Origin: Shimia thalassica
GTDB lineage: Bacteria; Pseudomonadota; Alphaproteobacteria; Rhodobacterales; Rhodobacteraceae
Direction: 5' to 3'
Assembly (NCBI RefSeq): GCF_001458215.1
Contig: NZ_CYTW01000007.1
Span: 124,001-188,000 of the forward strand
Length of the DNA: 64,000 nucleotides
The notes beneath the pieces were generated by a model that had not been told where the DNA came from, did not search any database, and saw only the letters and a list, made by a program, of their open reading frames with translations. This document shows, piece after piece, positions 53,138-64,000 of this stretch (its first letter is position 1; each line of letters opens with the position of its first letter). Both the position numbers and the translations under genes were made by a program.

Positions 53138-54046
53138 TTAAAAGACGACTTCAATGAGAGTGATCCACAATGGCAATGTTGCCGCCCCGAGCAATGTAGA
53201 CTGGGCGACCAGCGTTGCAGACAACTCGCGGTCGGCACCGAACCCGGCGGCCAATACATGCGACGCCGAAGCCGTCGGCATTGAGGCGAACAGGGTTAAC
53301 GTTGTTGCCAGAACGGGATCAGTGCCCAGAAACCAGCATGTGGTCATTGTCAGAGCAGGCAGGACCACAAGCTTTGTTGTGCAGAGAATGCCGCTGAACC
53401 GGTCCAGCTTTGCAAGAGCGCCCCAGTTCATAGTGGCCCCCACCGAAATCAGGGCCACCGGAATGGCGGCTTGGGCAATCATCTCGAACGGGGCCAGCAA
53501 TGGCGCCGGAATGGTGATCCCGCTGAGACCAACCAGAACCCCAGAGACCGATGCAATCAGAAAGGGGTTTGTGGCCACTTTCTTGAGAGTTTGCCAGATA
53601 CTCCCGTTGCCGCGGGACAAGGCCGACACCGCAAAGACATTCGCTACCGGAATTGCCATGCCAACGGCGACGGCCAGTTCGCCGATGGGCGGGCTGCTCA
53701 ACGTGGTAACCGCGACAAACGCCAAGGCGGTATTGAAACGCCACGCTGTTTGCCATGCACCGGCAAAGTCCAAAAACCGCTCCGGGCCAAATCGTCTTGC
53801 GGTATATCCGACAATAAGCCCTGTTGCCAGAATGGCCCAGACCGCTGGCCCGATCCGTAGAATATCGCCAACGTTGATCGGGCGCTGGGACGCTGCGACA
53901 AAGATCAGTGTCGGAAACAGGATTTCGAAATTCAGCTTGTCCAGACCTTGCCATGCGTTGACCGACAGACGGTTTCGCACAAGGCCACCAAGGATAACCA
54001 TCAGGAAACTGGGCAGCAGCCCAAGAAGAATCGACACAAAGACCAT
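53138..54046 (-). CDS. AEC-family transporter
   Basis: A 302-residue membrane protein of the auxin efflux carrier family with about ten helices (two five-helix halves). Typical text: LGGLVRNRLSV, KLNFEILFPTLIFVA and ASMPTASASHVLAAGFG near the end. It may export organic acids such as malonate or other small metabolites. The start at 54046 (MVFVSILLG) removes six residues from the longest reading. An inverted repeat lies 39-64 bases upstream. Confidence 0.9.
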   Translation of the reverse strand: MVFVSILLGLLPSFLMVILGGLVRNRLSVNAWQGLDKLNFEILFPTLIFVAASQRPINVGDILRIGPAVWAILATGLIVGYTARRFGPERFLDFAGAWQTAWRFNTALAFVAVTTLSSPPIGELAVAVGMAIPVANVFAVSALSRGNGSIWQTLKKVATNPFLIASVSGVLVGLSGITIPAPLLAPFEMIAQAAIPVALISVGATMNWGALAKLDRFSGILCTTKLVVLPALTMTTCWFLGTDPVLATTLTLFASMPTASASHVLAAGFGADRELSATLVAQSTLLGAATLPLWITLIEVVF

Positions 54047-54084
54047 ATGCCCATCTAGGCACATCCGCGTGGACCCTCAATTCA

Positions 54085-54110
54085 GAAACCGACCAAACAC
54101 GGTCGGTTTC
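54085..54110. other. Inverted repeat between fadH and the AEC transporter gene
   Basis: Perfect 10-base repeat (54085-54094 with 54101-54110), 6-base spacer. It could be the fadH terminator (66 bases past its stop, short TTTC tail) or an operator of the AEC gene, whose start is 39 bases away. Confidence 0.5.
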
Positions 54111-54175
54111 CAAAGTCTTTTACATCAGATGGCCACAACCCGGAAAACGACTTGTGGCGCATGACACTGACCGTA

Positions 54176-56224
<2,049 letters not shown>

Positions 56225-56281
56225 TTACCAGATCGTAAAGCCGTTGATTTGTCATGCGAAACGCCGCGTAAAGAATTGGCT

Positions 56282-56596
56282 TCAGACGTTGCGTAAAACA
56301 GAGCCCGCCGCGTTGTCGACGACGAGCGGGGTCTCGAAATAGGTGAAATCGGGGCGATCCCCGTAAATTTCTTCTGCCATATCGCACCATGCGGAATCAT
56401 GGGCGGCCTTGGCAGCATCAAGTGACGTCCAAAGATAAATGCCGCCGCCCGTATGTGTCGCCGGATCATAGAGATACTGTTTGCGGATCAGATCGCTGTT
56501 GGATTGCCAGCGCTGAACAGTCGCCTCGAAGAGTTCGATCACCCGCGCACGCTGCATGTCCTTGGGCAATTTGAACTGTACGATTTCGGTAATCAT
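56282..56596 (-). CDS. YdhR-like ferredoxin-fold monooxygenase-type protein
   Basis: A 104-residue protein with an alpha/beta-barrel pattern (EIVQFKLP, then HTGGGIYLWTSLDAAK). The GGGIYLWT strand and helix resemble YdhR and other antibiotic-biosynthesis-monooxygenase-type dimers of unknown substrate. GAGGAG precedes the ATG. It is 78 bases upstream of fadH on the same strand, possibly co-transcribed. Confidence 0.7.
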   Translation of the reverse strand: MITEIVQFKLPKDMQRARVIELFEATVQRWQSNSDLIRKQYLYDPATHTGGGIYLWTSLDAAKAAHDSAWCDMAEEIYGDRPDFTYFETPLVVDNAAGSVLRNV

Positions 56597-56708
56597 GTCG
56601 TTTTCTCCTCGGGAACAGAAAACACCATGAATCGGGCAACGTCACCGGAAATCGACTGGTGCTGCCCGCGCGTCCTTGGCACACTCTGCACAGATGCAGG
56701 AGATATCG

Positions 56709-57467
56709 ATGACGGACTACGGCGTGTTTTCCCTCAAAGGGCGCAAGGCCCTTGTAACAGGATCAAACAGCGGGTTGGGTTTTGAGGCGGCGCGCCTGAT
56801 GGCCGAAGCAGGTGCAACCGTTTGGGTCAACGGGCGCGATGCGGAAACGACAGGTGCAGCCGTCGAACAGATCCTTTCGCAAGGGGGCAAGGCACGTGCA
56901 CTTGCGTTTGATGTCTCTGACGAACAGGCCATGACGGCCGCATTCGACAGGATTTCAGAAGATGGCCTCGATATCTTGGTGAACAATGTCGGCATGCGGG
57001 ACCGTCGCGCCTTGCCCGCGTTTTCGCGCGAAGATGTGCGCCGGTTGATAGACGTCGATCTGGTGTCACCCTTTATGTTGTGCCAGAAGGCCGCGACGCT
57101 TATGGGGCAGGGCGGACGGATCGTGAATATCTCTTCGATCGCGGGCATCATCGCCCAAGGTGGAGACGCCGCCTATACAACAGCCAAGGCCGGTATCAAT
57201 GGCATGACGCGGGCACTGGCAGCCGAGTTGGGACCCTTGGGCATCAACGTAAACGCAATTGCCCCCGGGTTTTTCCGCACCGAACCAAACCGCGAAGCCG
57301 CCAATGATCCCGCCATTCAAGCCCGTCTAGAGGCGGCAACGTCGCTGGGGCGCTGGGGGGAACCTGCAGAGCTGGCACCGGCCATTCTGTTTCTCGCATC
57401 TCCGGCAGCAAGCTATGTTACAGGACAGGTTTTGGCTGTCGATGGCGGGTACACCACGCATTATTAA
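56709..57467 (+). CDS. SDR-family dehydrogenase, gluconate 5-dehydrogenase-like
   Basis: A 252-residue classical short-chain dehydrogenase. Nucleotide loop TGSNSGLG at 17-24, NNVG at 92-95, catalytic Ser142/143, Tyr156 and Lys160 (YTTAK). The opening FSLKGRKALVTG and VNGRD (suggesting NADP preference) resemble gluconate 5-dehydrogenases, but the substrate cannot be fixed. AGGAG stands 6 bases before the ATG at 56709. Divergent from the YdhR-like gene. Confidence 0.9.
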   Translation: MTDYGVFSLKGRKALVTGSNSGLGFEAARLMAEAGATVWVNGRDAETTGAAVEQILSQGGKARALAFDVSDEQAMTAAFDRISEDGLDILVNNVGMRDRRALPAFSREDVRRLIDVDLVSPFMLCQKAATLMGQGGRIVNISSIAGIIAQGGDAAYTTAKAGINGMTRALAAELGPLGINVNAIAPGFFRTEPNREAANDPAIQARLEAATSLGRWGEPAELAPAILFLASPAASYVTGQVLAVDGGYTTHY

Positions 57468-57494
57468 GCCAAGACGAAGTGCAGGCTTTGCGAA

Positions 57495-57872
57495 TTAACT
57501 GGTTTCGAGACAGTGCCGGCGAAAGGCGCGTTTGAGCATGTCCAGTTCGGCGCGCAAAAGGTCGAGTTCAGCACGGATATCGTCCGCCAGCACTTCGCCG
57601 GAAATCATCGTGATCTTGTTCAAAAGCCCGCCGGTTGATTTGTCCACAATCAGGAAGGTCTGAACGCCATCTGCCACAGCTTCGCTCGGGATCGGGATCC
57701 GAACAAGCCAACGGTTTTTGGCCGGGTCTTCTTTGAGTTGGACGCCGTGAACGGGATGTTCCATAAACGTGACTTCGATTGATGGCTCGCTTGTCATGCC
57801 ATCCGCACGTGTCAGTTCACCCTCCCAAACGCCCTCGAAAAGCCGTGTCTTGTTCAGCGTCCATACGCTCAT
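57495..57872 (-). CDS. Uncharacterised 125-residue protein
   Basis: Not recognised. N-terminal two-thirds look beta-rich (FEGVWEGELTRADG, RWLVRIPIP), and the C-terminus is a helix with leucine heptads (IRAELDLLRAELDMLKRAF), suggesting oligomerisation. AGGAG precedes the ATG. It follows the next gene on the same strand after 21 bases and converges with the SDR gene. Confidence 0.7.
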   Translation of the reverse strand: MSVWTLNKTRLFEGVWEGELTRADGMTSEPSIEVTFMEHPVHGVQLKEDPAKNRWLVRIPIPSEAVADGVQTFLIVDKSTGGLLNKITMISGEVLADDIRAELDLLRAELDMLKRAFRRHCLETS

Positions 57873-57893
57873 AATCTGCTCTCCTGTCCGGGT

Positions 57894-58667
57894 TTAGAAT
57901 TCCGCGCGGGGCCGGCGGCTAAAGGTGACATCTCGCAAGACCACCTGATTCATTTCAGGGCCTTCAAAAATCAGATCGATCCACATCTTTTCGACGCGTT
58001 TTTCATTCAGCTTGGAATAGGCCAGATCAAATTCGACCATGATCTCGTCTTCGGTCAATGGCAGTTCGCGGACGATCTGTTCCGTATTCGGGCCATGTTT
58101 GATATTCAAACGCGCAAAAATTTCGAGAGGCTTTTCCAGCTCTACAATCGTGTTCATGCGGATTAGATGGTTACGCTTGAGCCCGTCCACGGATTCGAAG
58201 GGAAAGTCGATGACCAGTGACAGAAACGATCCGTCGAACCGGAAAACGTCCATCCGCAGACCAAACGGGGCGAGGTCCGCTTCGCGGGTGTTGCGCAACT
58301 GGCGCAGGGTCAATTCGGAAACGTGGCAATCGTGAAACAGCGTGACTTCGTCGCCCAGCATTTCCTTGTTTTGCGCCGACGCCAGACCAAACTTGGCCAA
58401 TGGCTGTCTCCAGAGGGCAGGGCGCCAACTCCAGTCGGTACCATGGGGCTTGGGAAATGAATTTGACCCGATCAAGGGCAACGCAAGGCGGCTTTCCGAG
58501 ACCGATATCAACGTATTAAGGTGTTGGCGCAGCTTGCGCGCGCGCAAACGTTGACCTTTCAAGGTCGACAGCTGAGTGACTTCGGCGGCACGGGCGGCTC
58601 GGGCCCAATACCGACCAAAGGCCTTTTGATACAGATACTGCATCACGCTGGTTTTGCCCTGCCTCAT
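57894..58667 (-). CDS. Uncharacterised 257-residue protein
   Basis: Soluble protein, basic N-terminal helix (KAFGRYWARAARAAE), then a beta-rich domain with GTDWSWRPALW and HDCHVSEL. I have seen this text only in Rhodobacterales-type proteins and know no function. The start follows GGAGTAATGGG. It is the first of a two-gene unit with the 125-residue protein. Confidence 0.72.
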   Translation of the reverse strand: MRQGKTSVMQYLYQKAFGRYWARAARAAEVTQLSTLKGQRLRARKLRQHLNTLISVSESRLALPLIGSNSFPKPHGTDWSWRPALWRQPLAKFGLASAQNKEMLGDEVTLFHDCHVSELTLRQLRNTREADLAPFGLRMDVFRFDGSFLSLVIDFPFESVDGLKRNHLIRMNTIVELEKPLEIFARLNIKHGPNTEQIVRELPLTEDEIMVEFDLAYSKLNEKRVEKMWIDLIFEGPEMNQVVLRDVTFSRRPRAEF

Positions 58668-58865
58668 TACCCATTACTCCAACGCTGAATTTGTTTCCGT
58701 TATGGAAACAGTTCGCTTGTGCTTTTTCAATTATTTACCGGATTGGTTTGCGCATCACAAACCTGCAATGTGTGGTTAGTGAATATTTTATTCAAATCGT
58801 TGCAATGGTTTGGCACATTTGGCACCCATGCGCGGAAACGAGACACTAATCAGGCGGGAATTGTT

Positions 58866-59747
58866 ATGGCAGGCTACAGACTCCACGAAGTTCTTGTTGC
58901 GCCTGCGCGACCAACTGCCCAGCTGGGACGCATCATTGGTGGTGTTGTCCTGATTGTGTTTGGCTTCATAGCCTTAAACGTTTTGTTTTTTCAGATAATG
59001 CGACTTTTTCCGGGGTGGAGTGATCTGGCGCCGCATCTGTCCGACGGAACGGTACCAATGGCCATTTGGGTTTTGTTGCTCAACTTTGCGCCCCTTCTGC
59101 TGTCTCTGGCCATTGTTCTACATGTGCTGCATTCGCGGTCGGTTGTGGCGCTTTTGGGGCCGCGACGGCTTGTTCTGTTCGATACCCGTCGCGTGCTCAG
59201 ACGTGCCGTCCCGCTGTATCTGGTCATTTTCCTGATTCCTCTGCCTGATGCGTTGGCCGTGGAATGGAATATGTCCCTGTCGGCATGGCTCGTGCTGTTG
59301 CCCATTTCTGTGCCCTTGCTGATTCTGCAGGTCACCACAGAAGAGGTCCTGTTTCGCGGTTATCTTCAAAGCCATCTGGCCGCGCGGTTTTCATCGCCGC
59401 TGGTGTGGATGCTTGTGCCTTCTGCGCTGTTTGCCTTTCTGCACTATGATCTGGAAACTTTTGGTCCAAATGCCCTGGCGCTTGCGGGGGTGACGGGATT
59501 GTTTGCATTGGCGGCTGCGGACCTCACCGCACGTGCCGGAAATCTGGGGCCGGCGCTTGCCTTGCATTTCATCAATAATGTGGTCGCTTTGCTGGTCACC
59601 TCGATGGACGGCTATTGGGACGGGCTTGCCTTGTTCACTGTGCCCTATGATCCGTCAAACGTCGAAGCTGTCCAGGCCAGCCTGCCAATCGAGGTGCTTG
59701 TTATATTCTGCGGCTGGTTGGTCGCGAGAATTGCAATACGGCGCTGA
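58866..59747 (+). CDS. CPBP-family intramembrane metalloprotease (CAAX-like)
   Basis: A 293-residue membrane protein with about eight helices. The Abi/CPBP motifs are complete: EEVLFRGYL (Glu159-Glu160, Arg164), FAFLHYD (His193) and HFINN (His234, Asn238). Such proteases cut membrane proteins or process bacteriocin-immunity partners; the substrate is unknown here. The ATG at 58866 follows GCGGGAA; an earlier in-frame ATG adds 49 unlikely residues. Confidence 0.88.
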   Translation: MAGYRLHEVLVAPARPTAQLGRIIGGVVLIVFGFIALNVLFFQIMRLFPGWSDLAPHLSDGTVPMAIWVLLLNFAPLLLSLAIVLHVLHSRSVVALLGPRRLVLFDTRRVLRRAVPLYLVIFLIPLPDALAVEWNMSLSAWLVLLPISVPLLILQVTTEEVLFRGYLQSHLAARFSSPLVWMLVPSALFAFLHYDLETFGPNALALAGVTGLFALAAADLTARAGNLGPALALHFINNVVALLVTSMDGYWDGLALFTVPYDPSNVEAVQASLPIEVLVIFCGWLVARIAIRR

Positions 59748-59822
59748 TTGCATTTCCTGACGTAGGGTCTTATCTGACAATAACTGCGAAAATACGCCTC
59801 ATCGCGAAAAAGGAAGGCACGC

Positions 59823-60773
59823 ATGAACTGGATCACCAATTATGTCCGCCCGCGGATCAACTCGATCTTCTCTCGTCGGGAGACACCAGACAATCTCTGG
59901 ACGAAATGTGACGAATGCGGAACGATGCTGTTCCACCGCGAGCTTAAGGCAAACCTGAATGTTTGCACGCAATGCGACCATCACATGGCCATCACGCCCC
60001 GCGAGCGTTTCGATGCCTTGTTTGACGGTGGTATCTTCACCGAGGTCGACGTGCCTGCGCCATTGGCAGACCCGCTGCATTTCAAGGATCAGAAGAAATA
60101 CCCTGACCGGATGAAAGCCGCGCAGAAGAACACGGGCGAGTCTGAAGCCATGCTGGTCGCTGAAGGCGAAATCGGCAGGACGCCTGTTGTTGCGGCCTGT
60201 CAGGATTTCAGCTTCATGGGCGGTTCCATGGGGATGTATGTCGGTAACGCGATTATCGCTGCGGCGGAACGCGCGGTGCATTTGAAACGCCCGTTGATCC
60301 TGTTTTCGGCTGCGGGCGGTGCGCGCATGCAGGAAGGTATCCTGTCCTTGATGCAGATGCCGCGGACCACGGTCGCGGTTCAAATGCTAAAAGAAGCTGG
60401 ACTGCCTTATATCGTGGTCCTGACGCACCCGACGACGGGTGGGGTAACGGCTTCTTACGCGATGCTGGGCGATGTCCACATTTCCGAACCCAACGCGTTG
60501 ATCTGTTTTGCCGGCCCTCGTGTGATTGAACAAACCATTCGCGAGAAACTGCCCGAAGGCTTCCAACGTGCCGAATATCTTTTGGATCACGGTATGCTGG
60601 ACCGCGTCACCAAACGCACCGAAATGCGGGACGAACTGATTACCATCACGCGGATGTTGATGGGGCTGCCACCTGCGGTGAAGGGCGAATTGCCCGCACC
60701 CGATCCTGAAGCGCAGCCAGATACAGACGATGCCTCAGATAAGGCGGAAACTGCGACCGAGGCCAAAGAATAA
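59823..60773 (+). CDS. accD: Acetyl-CoA carboxylase, carboxyltransferase beta subunit
   Basis: A 316-residue AccD. Zinc-ribbon cysteines C29, C32, C48 and C51 are followed by the carboxyltransferase fold (FMGGSMGMYVGNAI, ASGGARMQEG-type AAGGARMQEG, HPTTGGVTASYA). It moves carboxyl from biotin to acetyl-CoA for fatty-acid synthesis with AccA. The C-terminal tail is acidic and Ala/Pro rich. AAGGA precedes the start. Followed by folC, the common accD-folC pairing. Confidence 0.97.
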   Translation: MNWITNYVRPRINSIFSRRETPDNLWTKCDECGTMLFHRELKANLNVCTQCDHHMAITPRERFDALFDGGIFTEVDVPAPLADPLHFKDQKKYPDRMKAAQKNTGESEAMLVAEGEIGRTPVVAACQDFSFMGGSMGMYVGNAIIAAAERAVHLKRPLILFSAAGGARMQEGILSLMQMPRTTVAVQMLKEAGLPYIVVLTHPTTGGVTASYAMLGDVHISEPNALICFAGPRVIEQTIREKLPEGFQRAEYLLDHGMLDRVTKRTEMRDELITITRMLMGLPPAVKGELPAPDPEAQPDTDDASDKAETATEAKE

Positions 60774-60892
60774 CGGCCTTTCGGGGAAAAAATGCAGGAT
60801 CGTCGGTTTTGATCCATCAAGCGGGGCTTCCGGTGTTTGACCGAGGCCCCGTTCGTGTTTTAGAGCGCTTCAAACCCACAGGCAGGTGACCC

Positions 60893-62164
60893 ATGACCCA
60901 AACTTCTGATGCTGTCCTTGCGCGCATGATGGCGCTGCACCCCAAGATTATCGATCTCACGCTGGACCGCGTCTGGCGTTTGCTCGCCGCTTTGGACAAT
61001 CCTCAGGATCAGATCCCACCCGTGATCCATATTGCCGGAACCAATGGCAAAGGGTCGACACAGGCCATGATCCGCGCTGGTCTCGAAGGGGCGGGGAAAT
61101 CGGTTCACGCTTATACCTCACCTCATTTGGCACGGTTTCACGAACGTATCCGTTTGGCCGGTGAGTTGATCACCGAGGCCCACCTGACGGACATTCTGGA
61201 CGAGTGTTATGAAAAGAACGGTGGCATCGATATCACCTATTTCGAAATCACCACCTGTGCGGCTTTTCTGGCCTTTGCGCGCTCGCAGGCAGACTACACA
61301 TTGATGGAAGTCGGACTGGGCGGGCGACTGGACGCCACGAATGTCTTTGCCAAGCCCGAGCTCACAATCATCACGCCTGTGTCGATTGACCATGAACAGT
61401 TTCTTGGAAACACATTGGCCAAAATCGCGGCTGAAAAGGCCGGTATCATCAAACGCGGTGTGCCCTGTATCGTCGGCCCCCAGCAAGACGAAGCCATGGA
61501 CGTGATTGAGGCCACCGCGCAAAAACTGGGCGCGCCTTTGATTGCCTATGGTCAACACTGGCATGTCTATGAAGAGCGTGGCCGTCTGATTTTTCAGGAT
61601 GAGCGCGGATTGCTGGACCTGCCCATGCCCGCCCTATTGGGAGAACACCAGATTATGAACGCGGGCGCTGCACTGGCGGCGCTGCGCCAACTGGATATGC
61701 AGGAAGAGGCCTTTGAGGCCGCGATGACACAAGCGGAATGGCCCGCGCGTATGCAGCGCATGAAAACCGGTGCTCTGGTCGAAGCCGCTGGCAAAGCCGA
61801 ACTTTGGCTGGATGGCGGTCACAACGCGGCGGCTGGTGAGGCTTTGGCCAAGGTGTTGTCTACTCTTCCCAAGCGCCCGACCCACATGATTTGCGGGATG
61901 CTGAACACCAAGGATGTCACCGGATATCTACGCCCACTGGCGGCGCAGGCAGACAGCCTGATCGGGGTTTCAATCCCCGGAGAGGCGAATACGCTGCCCG
62001 CAGAAGAGACCGCCAAAGCAGCGGCAAGCGTCGGTTTGGCCTCGTCCATTGCGGATAGTGTTGAAGATGCCTTGGCCACAATCACGGCAAACGACCCCGA
62101 GGCGCGGATCCTGATTTGCGGTTCTTTATATCTCGCAGGCCATATTTTGCGCAAAAACGGCTAA
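60893..62164 (+). CDS. folC: Bifunctional dihydrofolate/folylpolyglutamate synthase
   Basis: A 423-residue Mur-ligase-fold enzyme that adds glutamate to folates. ATP loop GTNGKGS at 49-55, SPHLARFHERIR, EVGLGGRLDATN and DGGHNAAA are the family blocks. AGGTG precedes the start. It stands 119 bases after accD with no terminator seen between, so co-transcription is likely. Confidence 0.96.
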   Translation: MTQTSDAVLARMMALHPKIIDLTLDRVWRLLAALDNPQDQIPPVIHIAGTNGKGSTQAMIRAGLEGAGKSVHAYTSPHLARFHERIRLAGELITEAHLTDILDECYEKNGGIDITYFEITTCAAFLAFARSQADYTLMEVGLGGRLDATNVFAKPELTIITPVSIDHEQFLGNTLAKIAAEKAGIIKRGVPCIVGPQQDEAMDVIEATAQKLGAPLIAYGQHWHVYEERGRLIFQDERGLLDLPMPALLGEHQIMNAGAALAALRQLDMQEEAFEAAMTQAEWPARMQRMKTGALVEAAGKAELWLDGGHNAAAGEALAKVLSTLPKRPTHMICGMLNTKDVTGYLRPLAAQADSLIGVSIPGEANTLPAEETAKAAASVGLASSIADSVEDALATITANDPEARILICGSLYLAGHILRKNG

Positions 62165-62207
62165 GTGATTCGGGTTTTGCGAATCACCCCATTGACTGAT
62201 TCGAATC
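62165..62207. other. GATTCG-type palindromes after folC
   Basis: A perfect 8-base inverted repeat, 62165-62172 with 62180-62187 (7-base loop), starts directly after the folC stop, and a 10-base palindrome GATTCGAATC lies at 62198-62207. Both are built of GATTCG/CGAATC. There is no T-run. Possibly an mRNA end structure. The rest of 62208-62304 shows nothing I can name. Confidence 0.4.
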
Positions 62208-62304
62208 GGCTTGCCTATAGTTGATCAAGTTATCCTCATCCCCGCGGACAAGAAAAATCAAACGGGATGATGTTGGAATTCACGGACAGGCAGGCAGTAA
62301 AAAC

Positions 62305-62326
62305 GGGGGGTGCAGGGGCGCCCCCC
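62305..62326 (-). terminator. Terminator after zapE
   Basis: Six-base GC stem (62305-62310 with 62321-62326), extended by alternative GC pairing inside, followed on the minus strand by GTTTTTA. It lies 29 bases past the zapE stop. Confidence 0.7.
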
Positions 62327-62354
62327 TAATAATTTGCGGGCACGGACCACAGAG

Positions 62355-63431
62355 TTATTCCGTGTCCCGCCCCCAGTTCTCATCCTGCATTTCACGAAGG
62401 CGGCTTGCGGTACGTTCGAATTCGAACGTGCCTTCTCCTTCGAGATAGAGCATTTCAGGTTCGGCCGCTGCGGAACAAATCAGCCGGACTTTGGCTTCGT
62501 ACAAGGCGTCAATCAGGGTCACGAACCGTTTGGCTTCGTTAAAATTGGTGCGCGACAGGGTCGGTATGTCTTCAAGGATCAACACTTTGACCGCATCAGC
62601 AATCGCGAGATAGTCACCGGGCCCAAGCATGGTGCCGCAGAGATCAAAGAAACGGGCCCGCCCGATCCCGTTGCGAAATGCGGGAATGGTAACTTCGCGC
62701 CCCTTCACCGTTAACACCAACGGTTCGGCAACGCCGCCTGTCAGGTCGTCCCATACGGATCTGATGTCTGCGCGCGCTTCGGTGTTGGCCTGGACAAAAT
62801 AAACCTTGCTGCCCTTTAACCGGTTTTGCCGATAATCGCGCGGGCTGGCCATTTCCCAGACATTCAACCGTTCCTTGATCAACCCGATAAAGGGCAGGAA
62901 CAACTGGCGGTTCAATCCGTTCTTGTAGAGATCATCCGGCACGCGGTTCGACGTTGTCACAACAACCACGCCCGCATCAAAAAGCTTTTCGAACAACCGG
63001 CCCACGATCATCGCATCGGTGATGTCGCTGATTTGCATTTCGTCAAAGGCAAGTACCCGAACGCTGTCGGCCACGGCCTTTGCGACGGGTTCAATCGCAT
63101 CCTCGACACCCCGCTGGCGGGCCTCATGCATGCCAACGTGGATCTCTTGCATAAAGGCGTGAAAATGGACGCGGCGCACCGGCACATTCAATGAGTCCAC
63201 GAACATATCCATGACCATTGATTTTCCGCGCCCTACGCCCCCCCAAAGATACAAGCCCTGGATAAAGTCGGGTTTTGCCGATTTGCGGAACCATCCCTTT
63301 TTCGGCAGCGGCTGTTGAACAGCAAGGCGGATACGTTCGAATTCGGGCAGCACGGCAAGCTGCGCATCATCAGAGTGAAGCGCGCCCGAGGCCACCTTGG
63401 CATCATAAATTTCTGGCAAAGAAAGGGTCAT
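62355..63431 (-). CDS. zapE: Cell division protein ZapE (AFG1-like ATPase)
   Basis: A 358-residue AFG1/ZapE P-loop ATPase. Walker A WGGVGRGKS ends at 71, Walker B is VLAFDEMQISD, and VHFHAFMQEIH follows Walker A as in the family. In E. coli ZapE acts on the FtsZ ring; the mitochondrial homologue helps protein quality control. GGAGAAGT precedes the ATG. It is convergent with folC and divergent from the MFS gene. Confidence 0.94.
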   Translation of the reverse strand: MTLSLPEIYDAKVASGALHSDDAQLAVLPEFERIRLAVQQPLPKKGWFRKSAKPDFIQGLYLWGGVGRGKSMVMDMFVDSLNVPVRRVHFHAFMQEIHVGMHEARQRGVEDAIEPVAKAVADSVRVLAFDEMQISDITDAMIVGRLFEKLFDAGVVVVTTSNRVPDDLYKNGLNRQLFLPFIGLIKERLNVWEMASPRDYRQNRLKGSKVYFVQANTEARADIRSVWDDLTGGVAEPLVLTVKGREVTIPAFRNGIGRARFFDLCGTMLGPGDYLAIADAVKVLILEDIPTLSRTNFNEAKRFVTLIDALYEAKVRLICSAAAEPEMLYLEGEGTFEFERTASRLREMQDENWGRDTE

Positions 63432-63569
63432 ACTTCTCCATTAGCGAATACGGCGAGGCCTGAAAAGACATTGAGTGGCATGAATAAATTTGAACTGACG
63501 CCCAACAATTCCTGAATTGACTGAATAATCGAGTGCGGTCACCTTGCACGAACGTAGCAGGAGAACACC

Positions 63570-64000
63570 ATGGAGCAGCGCGCCCCTTTATTTACACCGG
63601 TCCTTCTTGTCGGATGCGCGATCATTCTGGTCTCGTTTGCGATCAGGGCATCCTTTGGTGTGTTTCAAATTCCGATTGCCGATGAGTTCGGTTGGGCGCG
63701 TGCAGAATTCTCTCTCGCGATTGCCATTCAAAACCTCGCCTGGGGGATCGGGCAGCCCATTTTTGGCGCCATCGCCGAGAAAATCGGGGATCGCAAAGCC
63801 ATCATTCTCGGGGCGCTGTTTTATGCGGCGGGGTTGGTGTTGTCATCGTTTGCCATCACGCCCACGGCGCACCAGTTCTATGAGGTTCTTGTTGGTTTCG
63901 GCATTGCGGGCACCGGTTTTGGCGTGATTCTGGCAGTGATCGGACGTGCGAGCTCTGATGAAAACCGGTCCATGTCCCTCGCCATCGCAACGGCAGCAGG
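63570..64000 (+). CDS. MFS transporter, N-terminal part (cut by window end)
   Basis: Open from ATG at 63570 to the window end (143 codons visible). The text MEQRAPLFTPVLLVGCAIIL, FGWARAEFSLAIAIQNL and AEKIGDRKAII shows the first helices and the loop 2-3 motif (GxLaDrxGrk type, here AIAEKIGDRK) of the major facilitator superfamily, resembling oxalate/formate-type or monocarboxylate carriers. AGGAGA precedes the start. Substrate unknown; the C-terminus is outside. Confidence 0.85.
   Translation, partial: MEQRAPLFTPVLLVGCAIILVSFAIRASFGVFQIPIADEFGWARAEFSLAIAIQNLAWGIGQPIFGAIAEKIGDRKAIILGALFYAAGLVLSSFAITPTAHQFYEVLVGFGIAGTGFGVILAVIGRASSDENRSMSLAIATAA

Noticed and set aside
53154..54164. 336-codon plus-strand frame opposite the AEC transporter gene
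   Set aside because: Thr/Arg-rich antisense text; the minus strand shows a clean ten-helix transporter.

Overview
The window reads as chromosome of a marine alphaproteobacterium of the Rhodobacterales, most likely the Roseobacter group. Evidence: moderately high GC; many GTGA, ATGA and TGATG gene overlaps; a TauR-controlled taurine pathway made of Tpa, Xsc, SoeABC and TauABC; a DUF1523-like protein; OhrR, ZapE and GlnK-AmtB of alphaproteobacterial type. No rRNA, tRNA, CRISPR array, insertion sequence or phage gene was recognised. The species cannot be named from the sequence alone.

Layout. 1-1064: organic hydroperoxide resistance pair ohr/ohrR around a palindromic operator region. 1226-10060: ten tightly packed plus-strand genes of mostly unknown function. 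They encode a coiled-coil protein, small membrane proteins, two large uncharacterised soluble proteins, a lipoprotein, a AAA ATPase, a visibly AT-richer two-TM coiled-coil protein, a DUF1523-like protein and an outer-membrane beta-barrel protein. This is the best candidate for an undescribed system, probably acting at the cell envelope. 10061-24849: complete route from taurine to sulfate. TauABC imports taurine, Tpa makes sulfoacetaldehyde, Xsc makes acetyl phosphate plus sulfite, SoeABC oxidises sulfite, and a YeiH/TauZ-like carrier may export sulfate. TauR, a MocR-type regulator, is encoded here, and I find matching direct-repeat operators at xsc, at tauR and between tpa and tauA.

24899-31998: a LuxR-type regulator, smpB, a mercaptopyruvate sulfurtransferase overlapping an aromatic aminotransferase gene, a patatin-like lipoprotein, a short hemP gene and glnK-amtB. 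32253-39061: class A penicillin-binding protein, mlaA-mlaC (outer-membrane lipid asymmetry) and a type I secretion ABC/HlyD pair. 39142-45985: ridA, a glycerophosphodiesterase, a FemAB-like protein, phhB, a MOSC protein, a peroxiredoxin divergent from a ferredoxin-reductase-like flavoprotein with rsmD, and a DUF2189 membrane protein.

46054-64000: an orphan TRAP binding protein, map, sfsA, a CinA-like protein with an acetyltransferase, an AhpD-like protein and an OmpA-family protein, a LysR regulator, an AEC transporter, fadH, an SDR dehydrogenase, two uncharacterised proteins, a CPBP protease, accD-folC, zapE and the start of an MFS transporter cut by the window end. The only stretch above 300 bases without a gene is 21170-21575, between tpa and tauA. 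Start codons were moved inward where a Shine-Dalgarno sequence, a signal peptide or family length supported it. All family assignments are by eye from sequence motifs; no search was run.
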